Positions 1 through 7,996 of a stretch of 64,000 nucleotides of DNA are shown here, in pieces. The DNA comes from Chitinophaga hostae (lineage in GTDB: Bacteria > Bacteroidota > Bacteroidia > Chitinophagales > Chitinophagaceae), in NCBI RefSeq assembly GCF_018224885.1, contig NZ_JAGTXB010000020.1, positions 1 through 64,000 on the forward strand. Direction: 5' to 3'. Position 1 is the stretch's first letter, and every line of letters starts with the position of its first letter. The notes under the pieces were generated by a model, which ran no database searches, had not been told where the DNA came from, and saw only the letters and a program-made list of their open reading frames with translations. The position numbers and the translations under genes are program-made.

Positions 1-29
1 TTTTTATTCATTCAAATTAATGCACTGCT

Positions 30-1331
30 ATGATCAGGCCACTGAATTTATATATACTATCAGGTTGTTTTTTGATGTCAGCCATCTTTACCGGTTGTAA
101 GAAAGACAACGATTTGCAACATGCTGCCGGTTCGCCGATGAGCATCAGCGATTTCATACCGGCACAAGGTGGTGCTACCACTGAAATTTTAATTTCCGGA
201 GATAATTTTTCCTCCGATACTACGCAGCTTTCTGTTACGATCAACGGTAACAAATGCGCTGTTGTAGGCGCCAATACCAAACAGATTATGGTAGTGGTGC
301 CCAAAAAATGCGGCTCCGGAGAAGTGGTGGTGAAAGTGGGTAACGACACCGTAAAATCAGCCTCCCAGTTTAAATATATTTTTACCAATACCGTTACAAC
401 GCTCGCCGGCAACGGTAAAGCCGGTTTCGCCAATGGTACCGGTACAGACGCCATGTTTGCTTTTAATAAAGAATCCTGGTACCGTATGATGGGAATAGGA
501 GCAGATGATAACGGTAACGTATATATCGCTGATCCGGGCAATGCCTGTATCCGTAAAATAGATAAAACCGGTTTGGTGAGCGTATTGGCCGGCAGCCCGG
601 GAAACACCGGGTCAGATGACGGCGTGGGATCCACTGCCCGTTTCATCATTCCTTACGGATTAGCAGTGGATGCACAGGGTAATGTGTATACCGCAGATCC
701 GGGTACCTGGGGCATCCGTAAAACCAAACCGGATGGTACTACCACTACTATCGGATGGGCAAAACAGGAGCCATGGAATGTAGGTGTGGATAAAACAAGT
801 GGTAAAATATACTATCTCAGCACCGGTGGGGGAAGCATATTTGAAATGAAGACAGACGGTAGCAGTGTTGAAATTGTGAGCGGAATTGCGAACCCGGGTG
901 GAATTGATTTCGATAAGGCTGGAAACATGTACGTATCCAGCAATGGTAGTCATACTATTACGCGGTATAAAGCAGGCACCTGGGAACCTACTGTAATTGC
1001 AGGTTTGGCCGGAAGCCCGGGTTATGTAAACGGAACAGGCGCCGATGCCCGGTTTGCAAACCCATGGGGGCTGGCGGTGGATGCCGCCGGAAATATATTT
1101 GTTGCAGGTAACGGCAGCTATGGCGCCAACGCAGATGAAAGTATCCGCTTTATTTCCGCCAATACATGGAATGTGATCACCTATGCCGGCAGCGGTACTG
1201 CAGGCTATGCGGATGCCATCGGAGGCGCAGCCTCCTTCAATACGCCAATGGGTGTGGCAGTCGATAAAAACGGTGTGGCATATGTATTGGACAAAAATAA
1301 TAACAGGGTCAGGAAAATAGTTTCAGAATAA
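30..1331 (+). CDS. IPT/TIG and NHL-repeat surface lipoprotein
   Basis: The 433-residue protein begins with a lipoprotein signal ending at Cys23 (context IFTGC), so it is probably anchored in the outer membrane. Residues of about 36-115 resemble an IPT/TIG immunoglobulin-like domain (ISGDNF followed by beta-rich sequence). The rest is an NHL-type beta-propeller, with repeated blades such as GLAVDAQGNVYTADPG, GLAVDAAGNIFVAG and GVAVDKNGVAYVLD. No catalytic residues are evident. Proteins of this architecture commonly sit downstream of SusC/SusD in Bacteroidota glycan loci and are thought to bind glycan or protein at the surface; here that role is inferred. The start at 30 is followed directly by the signal peptide. 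A hairpin terminator follows the gene, suggesting it ends a transcript that starts left of the window. Confidence 0.85.
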   Translation: MIRPLNLYILSGCFLMSAIFTGCKKDNDLQHAAGSPMSISDFIPAQGGATTEILISGDNFSSDTTQLSVTINGNKCAVVGANTKQIMVVVPKKCGSGEVVVKVGNDTVKSASQFKYIFTNTVTTLAGNGKAGFANGTGTDAMFAFNKESWYRMMGIGADDNGNVYIADPGNACIRKIDKTGLVSVLAGSPGNTGSDDGVGSTARFIIPYGLAVDAQGNVYTADPGTWGIRKTKPDGTTTTIGWAKQEPWNVGVDKTSGKIYYLSTGGGSIFEMKTDGSSVEIVSGIANPGGIDFDKAGNMYVSSNGSHTITRYKAGTWEPTVIAGLAGSPGYVNGTGADARFANPWGLAVDAAGNIFVAGNGSYGANADESIRFISANTWNVITYAGSGTAGYADAIGGAASFNTPMGVAVDKNGVAYVLDKNNNRVRKIVSE

Positions 1332-1348
1332 ATCTATATGTGAACCCA

Positions 1349-1386
1349 TGGCGACAGTACCAGGTGCTGTCGCCACCTATTTTTTT
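1349..1386 (+). terminator. Rho-independent terminator between the two lipoprotein genes
   Basis: A perfect 9-bp stem (TGGCGACAG at 1349-1357 with CTGTCGCCA at 1367-1375) has a 9-nt loop and is followed by a T run at 1380-1386. The next gene starts only 5-20 bases after the T run, so that gene either has little independent promoter space or depends on read-through. Confidence 0.75.
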
Positions 1387-1390
1387 ATTT

Positions 1391-2926
1391 ATGTTAAACA
1401 GCAACATGTTTTTTTTATCATTGGCCCTATTTGCAGCTGCATGCAGCAAAGGTTCCACTTCCGAACCCATTGTTACCGCTGCACAAACACATACTTACTA
1501 CGTGGCAGCTACCGGCAACGATGCCGCCAACGGCGCTATTGGCACGCCTATGCGTACCATCAACTATGCGCTGGGTAAAGCTAACCCGGGCGACAGTGTT
1601 ATTGTGCGCGGCGGCAGCTATGTTGAAAAAGTAGCATTCAAGAAATCTGGCAGGCTCGATAAATTAATTACGCTTAAAGCTTATGCCGGCGAAAAAGCTG
1701 TTATCGATGGAACGGGGTTGACCGTTTCCGGCAAAGAATCTCTTGTAACCATCAGTAATGTGAGCTTCGTGGTGCTGGAAGGCTTTGATATCTGCAATCT
1801 GAAAAGCAGTACTCCCTGGGCCAACGTAAATGGTGTTACTGCTGATGCAGGGTCCGGTAATATCATCATACGGAAAAATAAAATTTATAACATCGAACAT
1901 AATGTAGATCCCGCGCAAGGAAGAAGCGGGCACGGCATCGAAATCATCGGCAATACCGCCGATGTGATGAAGAATGTCCTGGTGGAAGGAAATATCATTC
2001 ACGATACCAAAACCGGTTACAGCGAAAACCTCACGATCAATGGTTATGTAGATGGATTCACTATTCGTGGAAACACCATTTACAACACAGAAAATATTGG
2101 CATCGACGCGGCAGGCGGTTATAGCGCCAACAGCAATCCGTCTTTCAATTACGCGCGTAACGGCGTGATCACTGATAACGAATTATACAATATAGATATG
2201 ACACGCGGTCCTGTAGGCGGCGTACATGGCCATGGCGCCATTGCTATTTATGTAGACGGCGCCCGGAATATTGTAGTAGAAAGAAATAAAGTACATGAAG
2301 CCGATCGTGGAATTGGTATTGTGAGCGAGAATGACGCGTATCCTACCAGCAACTGTATTGTGAGAAACAACTTTGTTTTTAACTGCTGGCGCACCGGTAT
2401 TTACCTGGGTGGTTACCTGGGCTATACTTCCGGAGGTACCCGTAATTGTTATGTTGTTAATAATACGCTGATGTACAACAACAAGGAAAAAGGTTCTTTT
2501 GATGAGATAGAAGGAGAGATCCGTCTTACAGAGCAATGCTTTGATAATGTGATCAAAAATAATATCGTATATGCGAGACCGGTAGATGTATTTGTACATA
2601 AATATACTGCCACCGGTTCCGGTAATGTGATCGATAATAACTTGTATTATACTACCGGTACACCGCAGTGGATCTGGGGCAGTACGAAAGACAACGTTAT
2701 TACCGATTTCAATGCGTGGAAAACGGCTTCCGGCACAGATGCCGGATCTATATATGGTGTGGACCCGCTGTTTATCAGCACTACATTGCCCGATCTGCAT
2801 ATATCCCCCAATTCACCAGCCAAAAATGCAGGAGCGGTGATTTCGGAAGATATAAACGGCACGCTGGACATAGATGGAAAAACAAGGATTGTGAATAACA
2901 AGATCAGTAAGGGAGCGCAGCAATAA
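1391..2926 (+). CDS. right-handed parallel beta-helix lipoprotein (pectate-lyase-like fold)
   Basis: The 511-residue protein has a short lipoprotein signal (SLALFAAAC) and then a YYVAATGNDAANG opening typical of DUF1565/beta-helix proteins. The body shows repeated Asn-rich rungs (GNIIIRKNKIYNIEH, VLVEGNIIHDT, FTIRGNTIYNT, GVITDNELYNID, RNIVVERNKVHEA, NCIVRNNFVFNC) characteristic of a right-handed parallel beta-helix as in polysaccharide lyases and GH28-like enzymes. I see no lyase-specific catalytic set that assigns a substrate. I chose ATG 1391 (ATG 1406 is also possible) over the upstream GTG at 1340, which would put about 17 non-signal residues in front and run through the terminator hairpin. 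It follows the NHL lipoprotein on the same strand and probably belongs to the same glycan locus. Confidence 0.82.
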   Translation: MLNSNMFFLSLALFAAACSKGSTSEPIVTAAQTHTYYVAATGNDAANGAIGTPMRTINYALGKANPGDSVIVRGGSYVEKVAFKKSGRLDKLITLKAYAGEKAVIDGTGLTVSGKESLVTISNVSFVVLEGFDICNLKSSTPWANVNGVTADAGSGNIIIRKNKIYNIEHNVDPAQGRSGHGIEIIGNTADVMKNVLVEGNIIHDTKTGYSENLTINGYVDGFTIRGNTIYNTENIGIDAAGGYSANSNPSFNYARNGVITDNELYNIDMTRGPVGGVHGHGAIAIYVDGARNIVVERNKVHEADRGIGIVSENDAYPTSNCIVRNNFVFNCWRTGIYLGGYLGYTSGGTRNCYVVNNTLMYNNKEKGSFDEIEGEIRLTEQCFDNVIKNNIVYARPVDVFVHKYTATGSGNVIDNNLYYTTGTPQWIWGSTKDNVITDFNAWKTASGTDAGSIYGVDPLFISTTLPDLHISPNSPAKNAGAVISEDINGTLDIDGKTRIVNNKISKGAQQ

Positions 2927-2999
2927 AAAATCCCCTTTTTACGTGATTGATGGAGAAGATGGTATGATGTAGATTGAAGTAACCTAAATCTGTACTATC

Positions 3000-3140
3000 A
3001 TGAAAAAGAAAACCACTTCAAAATTAAAGCTCACAAAAATTACGGTGGCAAGTCTTAGTAAAACACCAAAGGAAGACAAAAACCGTTCATTGCCTACCAC
3101 ACAATTTATCAGCTGCGGAGAAACTTTTTGGGTATGCTAA
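3000..3140 (+). CDS. putative class I lanthipeptide (RiPP) precursor peptide
   Basis: A 46-codon frame encodes a Lys-rich leader (MKKKTTSKLKLTKITVASLS) and a Ser/Thr/Cys-containing C-terminal half that ends in CGETFWVC. The leader has the K-L-x-L-x-K-I/K-x-x-V/I-A-x-L pattern of Bacteroidota class I lanthipeptide leaders (the pinensin group comes from Chitinophaga). Cys39 and Cys46 with Thr33, Thr34, Ser38 and Thr42 could form (methyl)lanthionine rings. There is no Gly-Gly cleavage site. No LanB dehydratase, LanC cyclase or exporter gene lies in the window, so it would be an orphan modified in trans. It sits alone in the 309-bp gap between two convergent genes, with a hairpin downstream. The assignment rests on leader resemblance and composition only. 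Confidence 0.68.
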   Translation: MKKKTTSKLKLTKITVASLSKTPKEDKNRSLPTTQFISCGETFWVC

Positions 3141-3178
3141 TAGCCGGATGCCCAATAGCTCAGGTTTTGTTTTAGTCA

Positions 3179-3205
3179 TTGAACCCGCTCAAAAGGCGGG
3201 TTCAA
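3179..3205. terminator. hairpin between convergent genes (possible terminator)
   Basis: A perfect 10-bp inverted repeat (TTGAACCCGC at 3179-3188 with GCGGGTTCAA at 3196-3205) has a 7-nt loop. It lies downstream of the small peptide gene and 31 bases beyond the stop of the minus-strand oxidoreductase. No strong T run follows on either strand, so the termination role is uncertain. Confidence 0.45.
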
Positions 3206-3235
3206 ATATGATGACTGGTTTCCAGCAAGTACTAA

Positions 3236-4336
3236 TTATTGTGCTATTGTTTCATACACCGGGTAATCTGTATATCCGTGTGCAGCTCCTCCATAGTGTA
3301 AATTCCTTTCCGGTACTGTCAGTGGCCAGTCGTTTTTCAATCGGGCGGTTAAGTCTGGATTGGCTATAAATGGTTCCCCGAATCCTGCCAGGTCAATTAA
3401 ATCCTCATCGATATATTGTATTGATTTTTCCTTGTCCAATCCGCCGGCGAGGATCAGGATACCATTGTATTGTTTTCTGAACCGGGCCAGGAAACCTTCG
3501 GGCAGCGCGTAACTGCCTCGTGATTTTTGGTCCATCAGGTGGATGTATGCGATGTTGCGTTTGCCGAGTTCCGCGGCCAGGTAGGTATAGGTAGCCTCAA
3601 GCTCCTCATAATGGGGCATTTCGTGCAGGCCGCCATAGGGCGTGAGCCGGATCGCTGTTTTGTCTGCCCCGATACGGCCGATCACGGCATCGATTGCTTC
3701 CAGCAGGAAGCGGCTGCGGTTTATTATGTTGCCACCGTATTCATCTGTGCGGTTGTTGACGGCGGGATTTAGGAATTGTTCTATCAGGTAGCCATTGGCG
3801 CCATGCAGCTCCACGCCGTCGAAACCGGCAAGTATGGCATTGGCCGCCGCATTGGCGAAATCTTGTACCACTGTTTTTACTTCGGCTGTGGTTAATGCGC
3901 GGGGTATGGAACAGGGAACAAAGTTTTCTTTACCATTTTCATCGTAGCCCCAGGCAAAAGAGTTCGCTGCCGGGATGTTGGATGCGCTCACGGGCGCAAT
4001 GCCACCGGGCTGGTTAGAAGTATGTGATACCCTGCCTACATGCCATAGCTGTGTAAATATTTTGCTGCCGGCTTCGTGTGCCGCCCGGGTAACCAGTTTC
4101 CAGCCCGCCACCTGTTCGGGGGTGAACAGTCCCGGTATATGCAATACACCGGCTGCTGTAGGGGAAATCGCCGTTCCTTCTGTGATGATCAGCCCCGCGT
4201 TGGTGCGTTGTTTATAATAGAGCGCATTCATTTCATTTGGAATCCCGTTCGGGTTGCGGGCACGGGTCATTGGCGCCATCACGATCCTGTTTTTTAAGTC
4301 CAGGTGTTTACTATGATATGGTTCAAATAACGGCAT
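3236..4336 (-). CDS. NADH:flavin oxidoreductase, Old Yellow Enzyme family
   Basis: A protein of 366 residues starting MPLFEPYHS, an FMN-dependent ene-reductase of the OYE/NemA family (TIM barrel). Diagnostic motifs are NRIVMAPMTRARN at the N terminus, the substrate-binding HGANGYLIEQFLNP with the His/Asn pair, NNRTDEYGGN, and the C-terminal GFGEPFIANPDL flavin-phosphate region. Such enzymes reduce activated C=C bonds or nitro-compounds with NAD(P)H; the natural substrate is unknown. I start it at 4336: a longer frame upstream would overlap the preceding gene by over 90 bases and add a non-conserved extension. The 4336 start gives a 14-base overlap with the end of the upstream paralogue, indicating translational coupling. 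Confidence 0.9.
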   Translation of the reverse strand: MPLFEPYHSKHLDLKNRIVMAPMTRARNPNGIPNEMNALYYKQRTNAGLIITEGTAISPTAAGVLHIPGLFTPEQVAGWKLVTRAAHEAGSKIFTQLWHVGRVSHTSNQPGGIAPVSASNIPAANSFAWGYDENGKENFVPCSIPRALTTAEVKTVVQDFANAAANAILAGFDGVELHGANGYLIEQFLNPAVNNRTDEYGGNIINRSRFLLEAIDAVIGRIGADKTAIRLTPYGGLHEMPHYEELEATYTYLAAELGKRNIAYIHLMDQKSRGSYALPEGFLARFRKQYNGILILAGGLDKEKSIQYIDEDLIDLAGFGEPFIANPDLTARLKNDWPLTVPERNLHYGGAAHGYTDYPVYETIAQ

Positions 4337-5444
4337 CTGCTGTTTTTTTAATGGTGGAGTAATCCGTGTAGCCTTTGGCGTTACCACCAAAGAAGGTTGT
4401 TTTGTCTGGTTCATTCAATGGAAGCCGGTGCTGCAGGCGGTAGGGGAGGTCAGGATTGGCAATGAACGGTCTGCCAAAGCCGATCAGGTCTGCCCAGCCT
4501 TTTTCCAGGGCTTCCGCTGCTCTTTCCCGGGTGTATTTCCCGGAATAGATCATGGCGCCGGAATAGGCCTGTCTGTATGCTTCCTTAAAGGCAACGGGCA
4601 TTACCGGTGCATTGTCCCAGTCGGCTTCCGCAACATGTATGTAGGCGATGCCGATATCGTTCAGCACTTTGGCGGCGGCAATGTAAGTTTCTTCCGGATG
4701 ATCGTCGATGGCGCCCATCAGGGTAGTAAGTGGGGCCTGGCGTACGCCTGTTTTTTCTTTCCCGATGGCGGCAGCTACAGCCGTTACTACCTCTTTCAGG
4801 AAGCGCAGCCGGTTTTCCAGCGAGCCGCCGTATTCGTCGGTGCGGTGGTTGGTTTGTGAGTCCATAAACTGTTCTATCAGGTAACCGTTGGCGCCATGCA
4901 ATTCCACGCCATCAAAACCGGCTTCAACGGCATTTTTCGCTGCCTGCGCGTAATCACTGATAATAGCCTTTATTTCGGCTTTTGTCAGTTCCCGGGGCAT
5001 AGAGTGCTGTATCATTTCCCCGGCGCCATTTTCGGCTCCTTTGCCTGCAGGATCAGCAAAAACTTTTACGCCTGTTGCCTGTATAGGCGATGGCGCTACC
5101 GGCGCCGCCCCATTTTCCTGTATCGAGGTATGCGATACCCTGCCTACATGCCATAACTGGGCAAATATCAGCCCGCCATTGGCGTGTACCTCGTTTGTTA
5201 CCTGTTTCCAGCCGGCCACCTGTTCCGGGGTATAAATACCCGGCGTCCAGGCATAACCTTGTCCCTGTCGGCTGATTTGTGTGCCTTCAGTGATAATCAG
5301 TCCGGCTCCCGCCCGCTGACGGTAATATTCGGCCATCAAAGCAGTGGCTACTTCTCCTTTCGCCGCCCTGGAGCGGGTCATGGGCGGCATAACGATCCTG
5401 TTTTTCAGGGTAAGCCCGCCTAGTTTATAATTTGAAAAAAGCAT
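4323..5444 (-). CDS. NADH:flavin oxidoreductase, Old Yellow Enzyme family (first of tandem pair)
   Basis: A 373-residue paralogue of the next gene, starting MLFSNYKLGG. It carries NRIVMPPMTRSRA, LWHVGRVSHTS, GVELHGANGYLIEQF, TNHRTDEYGGS and GFGRPFIANPDL, all hallmarks of the NemA-like OYE subgroup. The barrel strand usually reading IRLSP is VRQAP here, so the active-site rim differs from its neighbour, which has IRLTP. I chose ATG 5444 because the family begins at this MLF; a longer frame adds 23 unrelated residues that overlap the promoter region. It is the leading gene of a two-gene operon and is divergent from the LysR regulator at 5537, its likely controller. Confidence 0.9.
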   Translation of the reverse strand: MLFSNYKLGGLTLKNRIVMPPMTRSRAAKGEVATALMAEYYRQRAGAGLIITEGTQISRQGQGYAWTPGIYTPEQVAGWKQVTNEVHANGGLIFAQLWHVGRVSHTSIQENGAAPVAPSPIQATGVKVFADPAGKGAENGAGEMIQHSMPRELTKAEIKAIISDYAQAAKNAVEAGFDGVELHGANGYLIEQFMDSQTNHRTDEYGGSLENRLRFLKEVVTAVAAAIGKEKTGVRQAPLTTLMGAIDDHPEETYIAAAKVLNDIGIAYIHVAEADWDNAPVMPVAFKEAYRQAYSGAMIYSGKYTRERAAEALEKGWADLIGFGRPFIANPDLPYRLQHRLPLNEPDKTTFFGGNAKGYTDYSTIKKTADAVI

Positions 5445-5482
5445 ATTCTCTTCGTTTGACAAGGCAAAATTGACGCAAAAAG

Positions 5483-5516
5483 AATCATTATCATAATTAT
5501 TTAACTTATACATTTG
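5483..5516 (+). promoter_or_regulatory. LysR-type operator and TAnnTTTG promoter in divergent gap
   Basis: In the 92-bp gap between the OYE operon and LysR lies an imperfect 19-bp palindrome at 5483-5501 (AATCATTATCATAATTATT), suitable in size and AT content for a LysR T-N11-A site. It is followed by TACATTTG at 5509-5516, which matches the Bacteroidota -7 element TAnnTTTG and is placed for the LysR gene. No clear -33 box is seen. Position suggests the regulator controls both directions. Confidence 0.5.
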
Positions 5517-5536
5517 TATCAGAAAAATTATAGATT

Positions 5537-6433
5537 ATGGGAATTGACCTGGAATGGCTGCGCACCTTTAAGGCCATCTACGAACAGGGTACGCTTACCG
5601 GCGCTGCGCAAGCCCTTTTTATATCACAGCCCGGCGTGAGCTTACACCTCAACTCATTGGAAGCATATACCGGGTATAAGCTGTTTGACCGCTCCGCGAA
5701 AAGACTGGTCCCCACAGAAAGAGGAAAGGTGATCTATAACTTCGTGGAAGAACCGTTGCTGAAGCTGGAAACAGCCGAACAGCTTTTCCATAAAAGCACC
5801 AAAACGGAACGTGCCACCATCAGCATAGGAATGTGCTTTGAAACGTTTCAATACACATTGGAAAAATACATTGCCACCCTGCCCTTTAACGTGATCATTA
5901 AATTCGGCGACTACCACCAGATGATCCATGATCTTGATAGTGGCGTGCTGGACCTCATCATCACCCCGCAAAAAGGTGAACAGAAAAACCTCGAATTCAA
6001 CGCATTTTCAAAAGAGCGCATTGTATTGATAGCCGGCGGAAAAACCGATACCAGAACATTACGCGCACTCCTGAAAAAAAAGGATCTTACAGGCGCAGAG
6101 AACTGGTTGAAAGAACAGATCTGGTACAGCACTGCGGCCGACATGGAACACCTCAAAAGGTTCTGGCAGCTGAACTTTAAACATCATCTCGATTTCAAGC
6201 CCAATTATATTGTGCCCAATATGTGCTCTATAACCCGTTGTCTGAGCGGGGAAACAGGCTACTCCATTATGCCTGATTTCCTGTGCCGCGAAGAAATAGC
6301 CGCCGGTAAATTACAACTGGTATGGGAAGGAGAACAGGTGATGGAGAATATATTGTACTTCGGCTCGCGGAAAAAAACCATGTATGAGAAGGAAATAAAA
6401 CAGGTGCAGACGGTTTTCCGGAAAAGCTTTTAG
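5537..6433 (+). CDS. LysR-family transcriptional regulator
   Basis: At 298 residues the length is typical for LysR regulators. The N-terminal winged helix-turn-helix covers residues of about 5-65 (LRTFKAIYEQGTLTGAAQALFISQPGVSLHLNSLE in two helices) and the rest is a periplasmic-binding-like effector domain (IISIGMCFE to the C terminus). It is divergent from the two OYE genes across 92 bp, the classical arrangement for a LysR regulator controlling its neighbours in response to a substrate or product. The effector cannot be predicted. Its 3' end faces a long palindromic element. Confidence 0.9.
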   Translation: MGIDLEWLRTFKAIYEQGTLTGAAQALFISQPGVSLHLNSLEAYTGYKLFDRSAKRLVPTERGKVIYNFVEEPLLKLETAEQLFHKSTKTERATISIGMCFETFQYTLEKYIATLPFNVIIKFGDYHQMIHDLDSGVLDLIITPQKGEQKNLEFNAFSKERIVLIAGGKTDTRTLRALLKKKDLTGAENWLKEQIWYSTAADMEHLKRFWQLNFKHHLDFKPNYIVPNMCSITRCLSGETGYSIMPDFLCREEIAAGKLQLVWEGEQVMENILYFGSRKKTMYEKEIKQVQTVFRKSF

Positions 6434-6446
6434 CAAATGCTGTGGG

Positions 6447-6622
6447 TTTTGTCTTTCCCAGGATTAAACTTATTTTATGATTTACAGGATTTTTTTTGTG
6501 ATTATAATTTGATTTTAAAAGATTGGGAAAGATAATCGCATATATCTCCATTAATCTTTTAAAATCAAAAAAGAAAAAATCCTGTAAATCATAAAATAAG
6601 TTTAATCCTGGGAAAGACAAAA
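6447..6622. repeat. palindromic interspersed element, copy A
   Basis: A foldback of about 176 bp. The outer arms run from TTTTGTCTTTCCCAGGATTA (6447) to a mirrored end at 6622 and pair almost perfectly for about 50 bp; an inner pair, GATTTTAAAAGATT with AATCTTTTAAAATC, flanks a short unpaired centre. It fills the gap between convergent LysR and AraC genes and ends on the base before the AraC stop codon. It belongs to a family with copies at 11731, 25377 and 33071. A bidirectional terminator is the simplest role. Confidence 0.85.
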
Positions 6623-7768
6623 TCAATCGCCGGCTTCAATGGCTTTCTGCTTTTTGCTTTCCGCTTTTTGCTCCTCCAGTGCTTTAATATACTCGGTAGG
6701 CGTATGGCCGGTAATCTTTTTAAAATACTGGTTAAAGGAAGATTTGGCTTTGAAGCCGCAATCATAGGCCAGTGTCAGCATATTAACAGGCAACGCTTTT
6801 TCATTCATAAAACGGATCTGTTCTGTTGCACGTTGTATGCGCCATTCGTTAATATACTGGTAAAATGATTTGCCGGCATAGCTGTTCAGCGCTTCGGAAA
6901 TATGGTATTTGCTGACAGCAGCGCCCTGCGCCAGTTTGTCGAGGTTCAGCGCTGCGTCGGTAAATATTTTTGTTTTATGAAGATGCGCTTCCAGCGTTTC
7001 CATGATCTGTTGATGCTCCGTGGTGCTGAGCAGGTTTTTCCTGGCAGGAAGCGCGGCAGGTATGTCAGCTGTTGTTGTTGCCGGCACTTTAGAAGGCATC
7101 GCGCCCATGATCCCCACATATTTATACCGGATAATAACCAGGCAGATCACTAATAGTAAGGAATATACGATGTCTCTGCAGATAATATTATACTGGCCTG
7201 TCAGGAGATAAACCGACTGGGCTGTTTTGAAAAAAAGCGAAATGATACTGATGCTTATTAACAGGTAACTGATACTATTGATCAGTTTTTTCTCCTGGGG
7301 CATCGCCTGTAAATGCCGCCGGCTGATGCGGATCGCTAAAAGCGGGAAAAGAAATCCCATTAACATCATCATCCAGGTGGTGGCTTCATTATAAAAATGC
7401 AGCACCGCATAACCTGCCGCCGCCGACCACCACAGCACACATATGACGGTGAGATAACCAATTGCGCCGCCTATAAACGGCAGGAATACATACCAGCGCG
7501 AAGCCGGAATAAAACGGGCGTTCTGTTGCCGGCAGGCATATAAATATAATAATGGTCCGTAGCAAAAGCCGATGAAGGTATTCATCTGCGTGCGTACATG
7601 CTCATCCTGCACAAAGTTGAAAATAAAGAATTTGATCGCCAGGTGGGCTGCAATACTGCACAGCAGCAGTATCAGTAACAGATCTGCCTTGCTGCGCAAT
7701 TTACTGCCGCCTAATAAGGCAACAGCGGTAAGCGCCTGAAATGCCCCGATAGCAATTACATATATCAT
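6623..7768 (-). CDS. AraC-family regulator with seven-helix membrane domain
   Basis: The 381-residue protein has about seven hydrophobic helices in residues 1-220 (from MIYVIAIGAFQALTAVALLGG to the helix near YSLLLVICLVIIRY) and a C-terminal AraC/XylS DNA-binding domain at about 265-365 (LAQGAAVSKYHISEALNSYAG and LAYDCGFKAKSSFNQYFKKITGH split over two HTHs). This membrane-AraC architecture is frequent in Bacteroidota, where the helices are presumed to sense a ligand or membrane state. It is divergent from the TonB-dependent receptor at 7997, which it may regulate. The stop codon abuts a palindromic repeat. Confidence 0.88.
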   Translation of the reverse strand: MIYVIAIGAFQALTAVALLGGSKLRSKADLLLILLLCSIAAHLAIKFFIFNFVQDEHVRTQMNTFIGFCYGPLLYLYACRQQNARFIPASRWYVFLPFIGGAIGYLTVICVLWWSAAAGYAVLHFYNEATTWMMMLMGFLFPLLAIRISRRHLQAMPQEKKLINSISYLLISISIISLFFKTAQSVYLLTGQYNIICRDIVYSLLLVICLVIIRYKYVGIMGAMPSKVPATTTADIPAALPARKNLLSTTEHQQIMETLEAHLHKTKIFTDAALNLDKLAQGAAVSKYHISEALNSYAGKSFYQYINEWRIQRATEQIRFMNEKALPVNMLTLAYDCGFKAKSSFNQYFKKITGHTPTEYIKALEEQKAESKKQKAIEAGD

Positions 7769-7996
7769 AGCCTGGATATGCCCCGAAAGTAGAAAATCAA
7801 TATTACCGGAATGTTAAACTACGTTTTTTACCACCATACCCACGATTTGGTAATGATTTCGTAACACATGCTAATGCATTGGTTTTCAATAAAAGTTGGT
7901 ACGTTTAAGCCCATCACTACGTGTACGCGTAGGTGTTGTTTGATGCGGTCGCAGCATTCATGATCAGCATAGACTTTTGCTGAAAAATACCTTCAT

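Noticed and set aside
7910..7950. CTACG...CGTAG partial inverted repeat upstream of the TonB-dependent receptor
   Set aside because: Arms of only 5-6 bp with mismatches; not distinguishable from chance.
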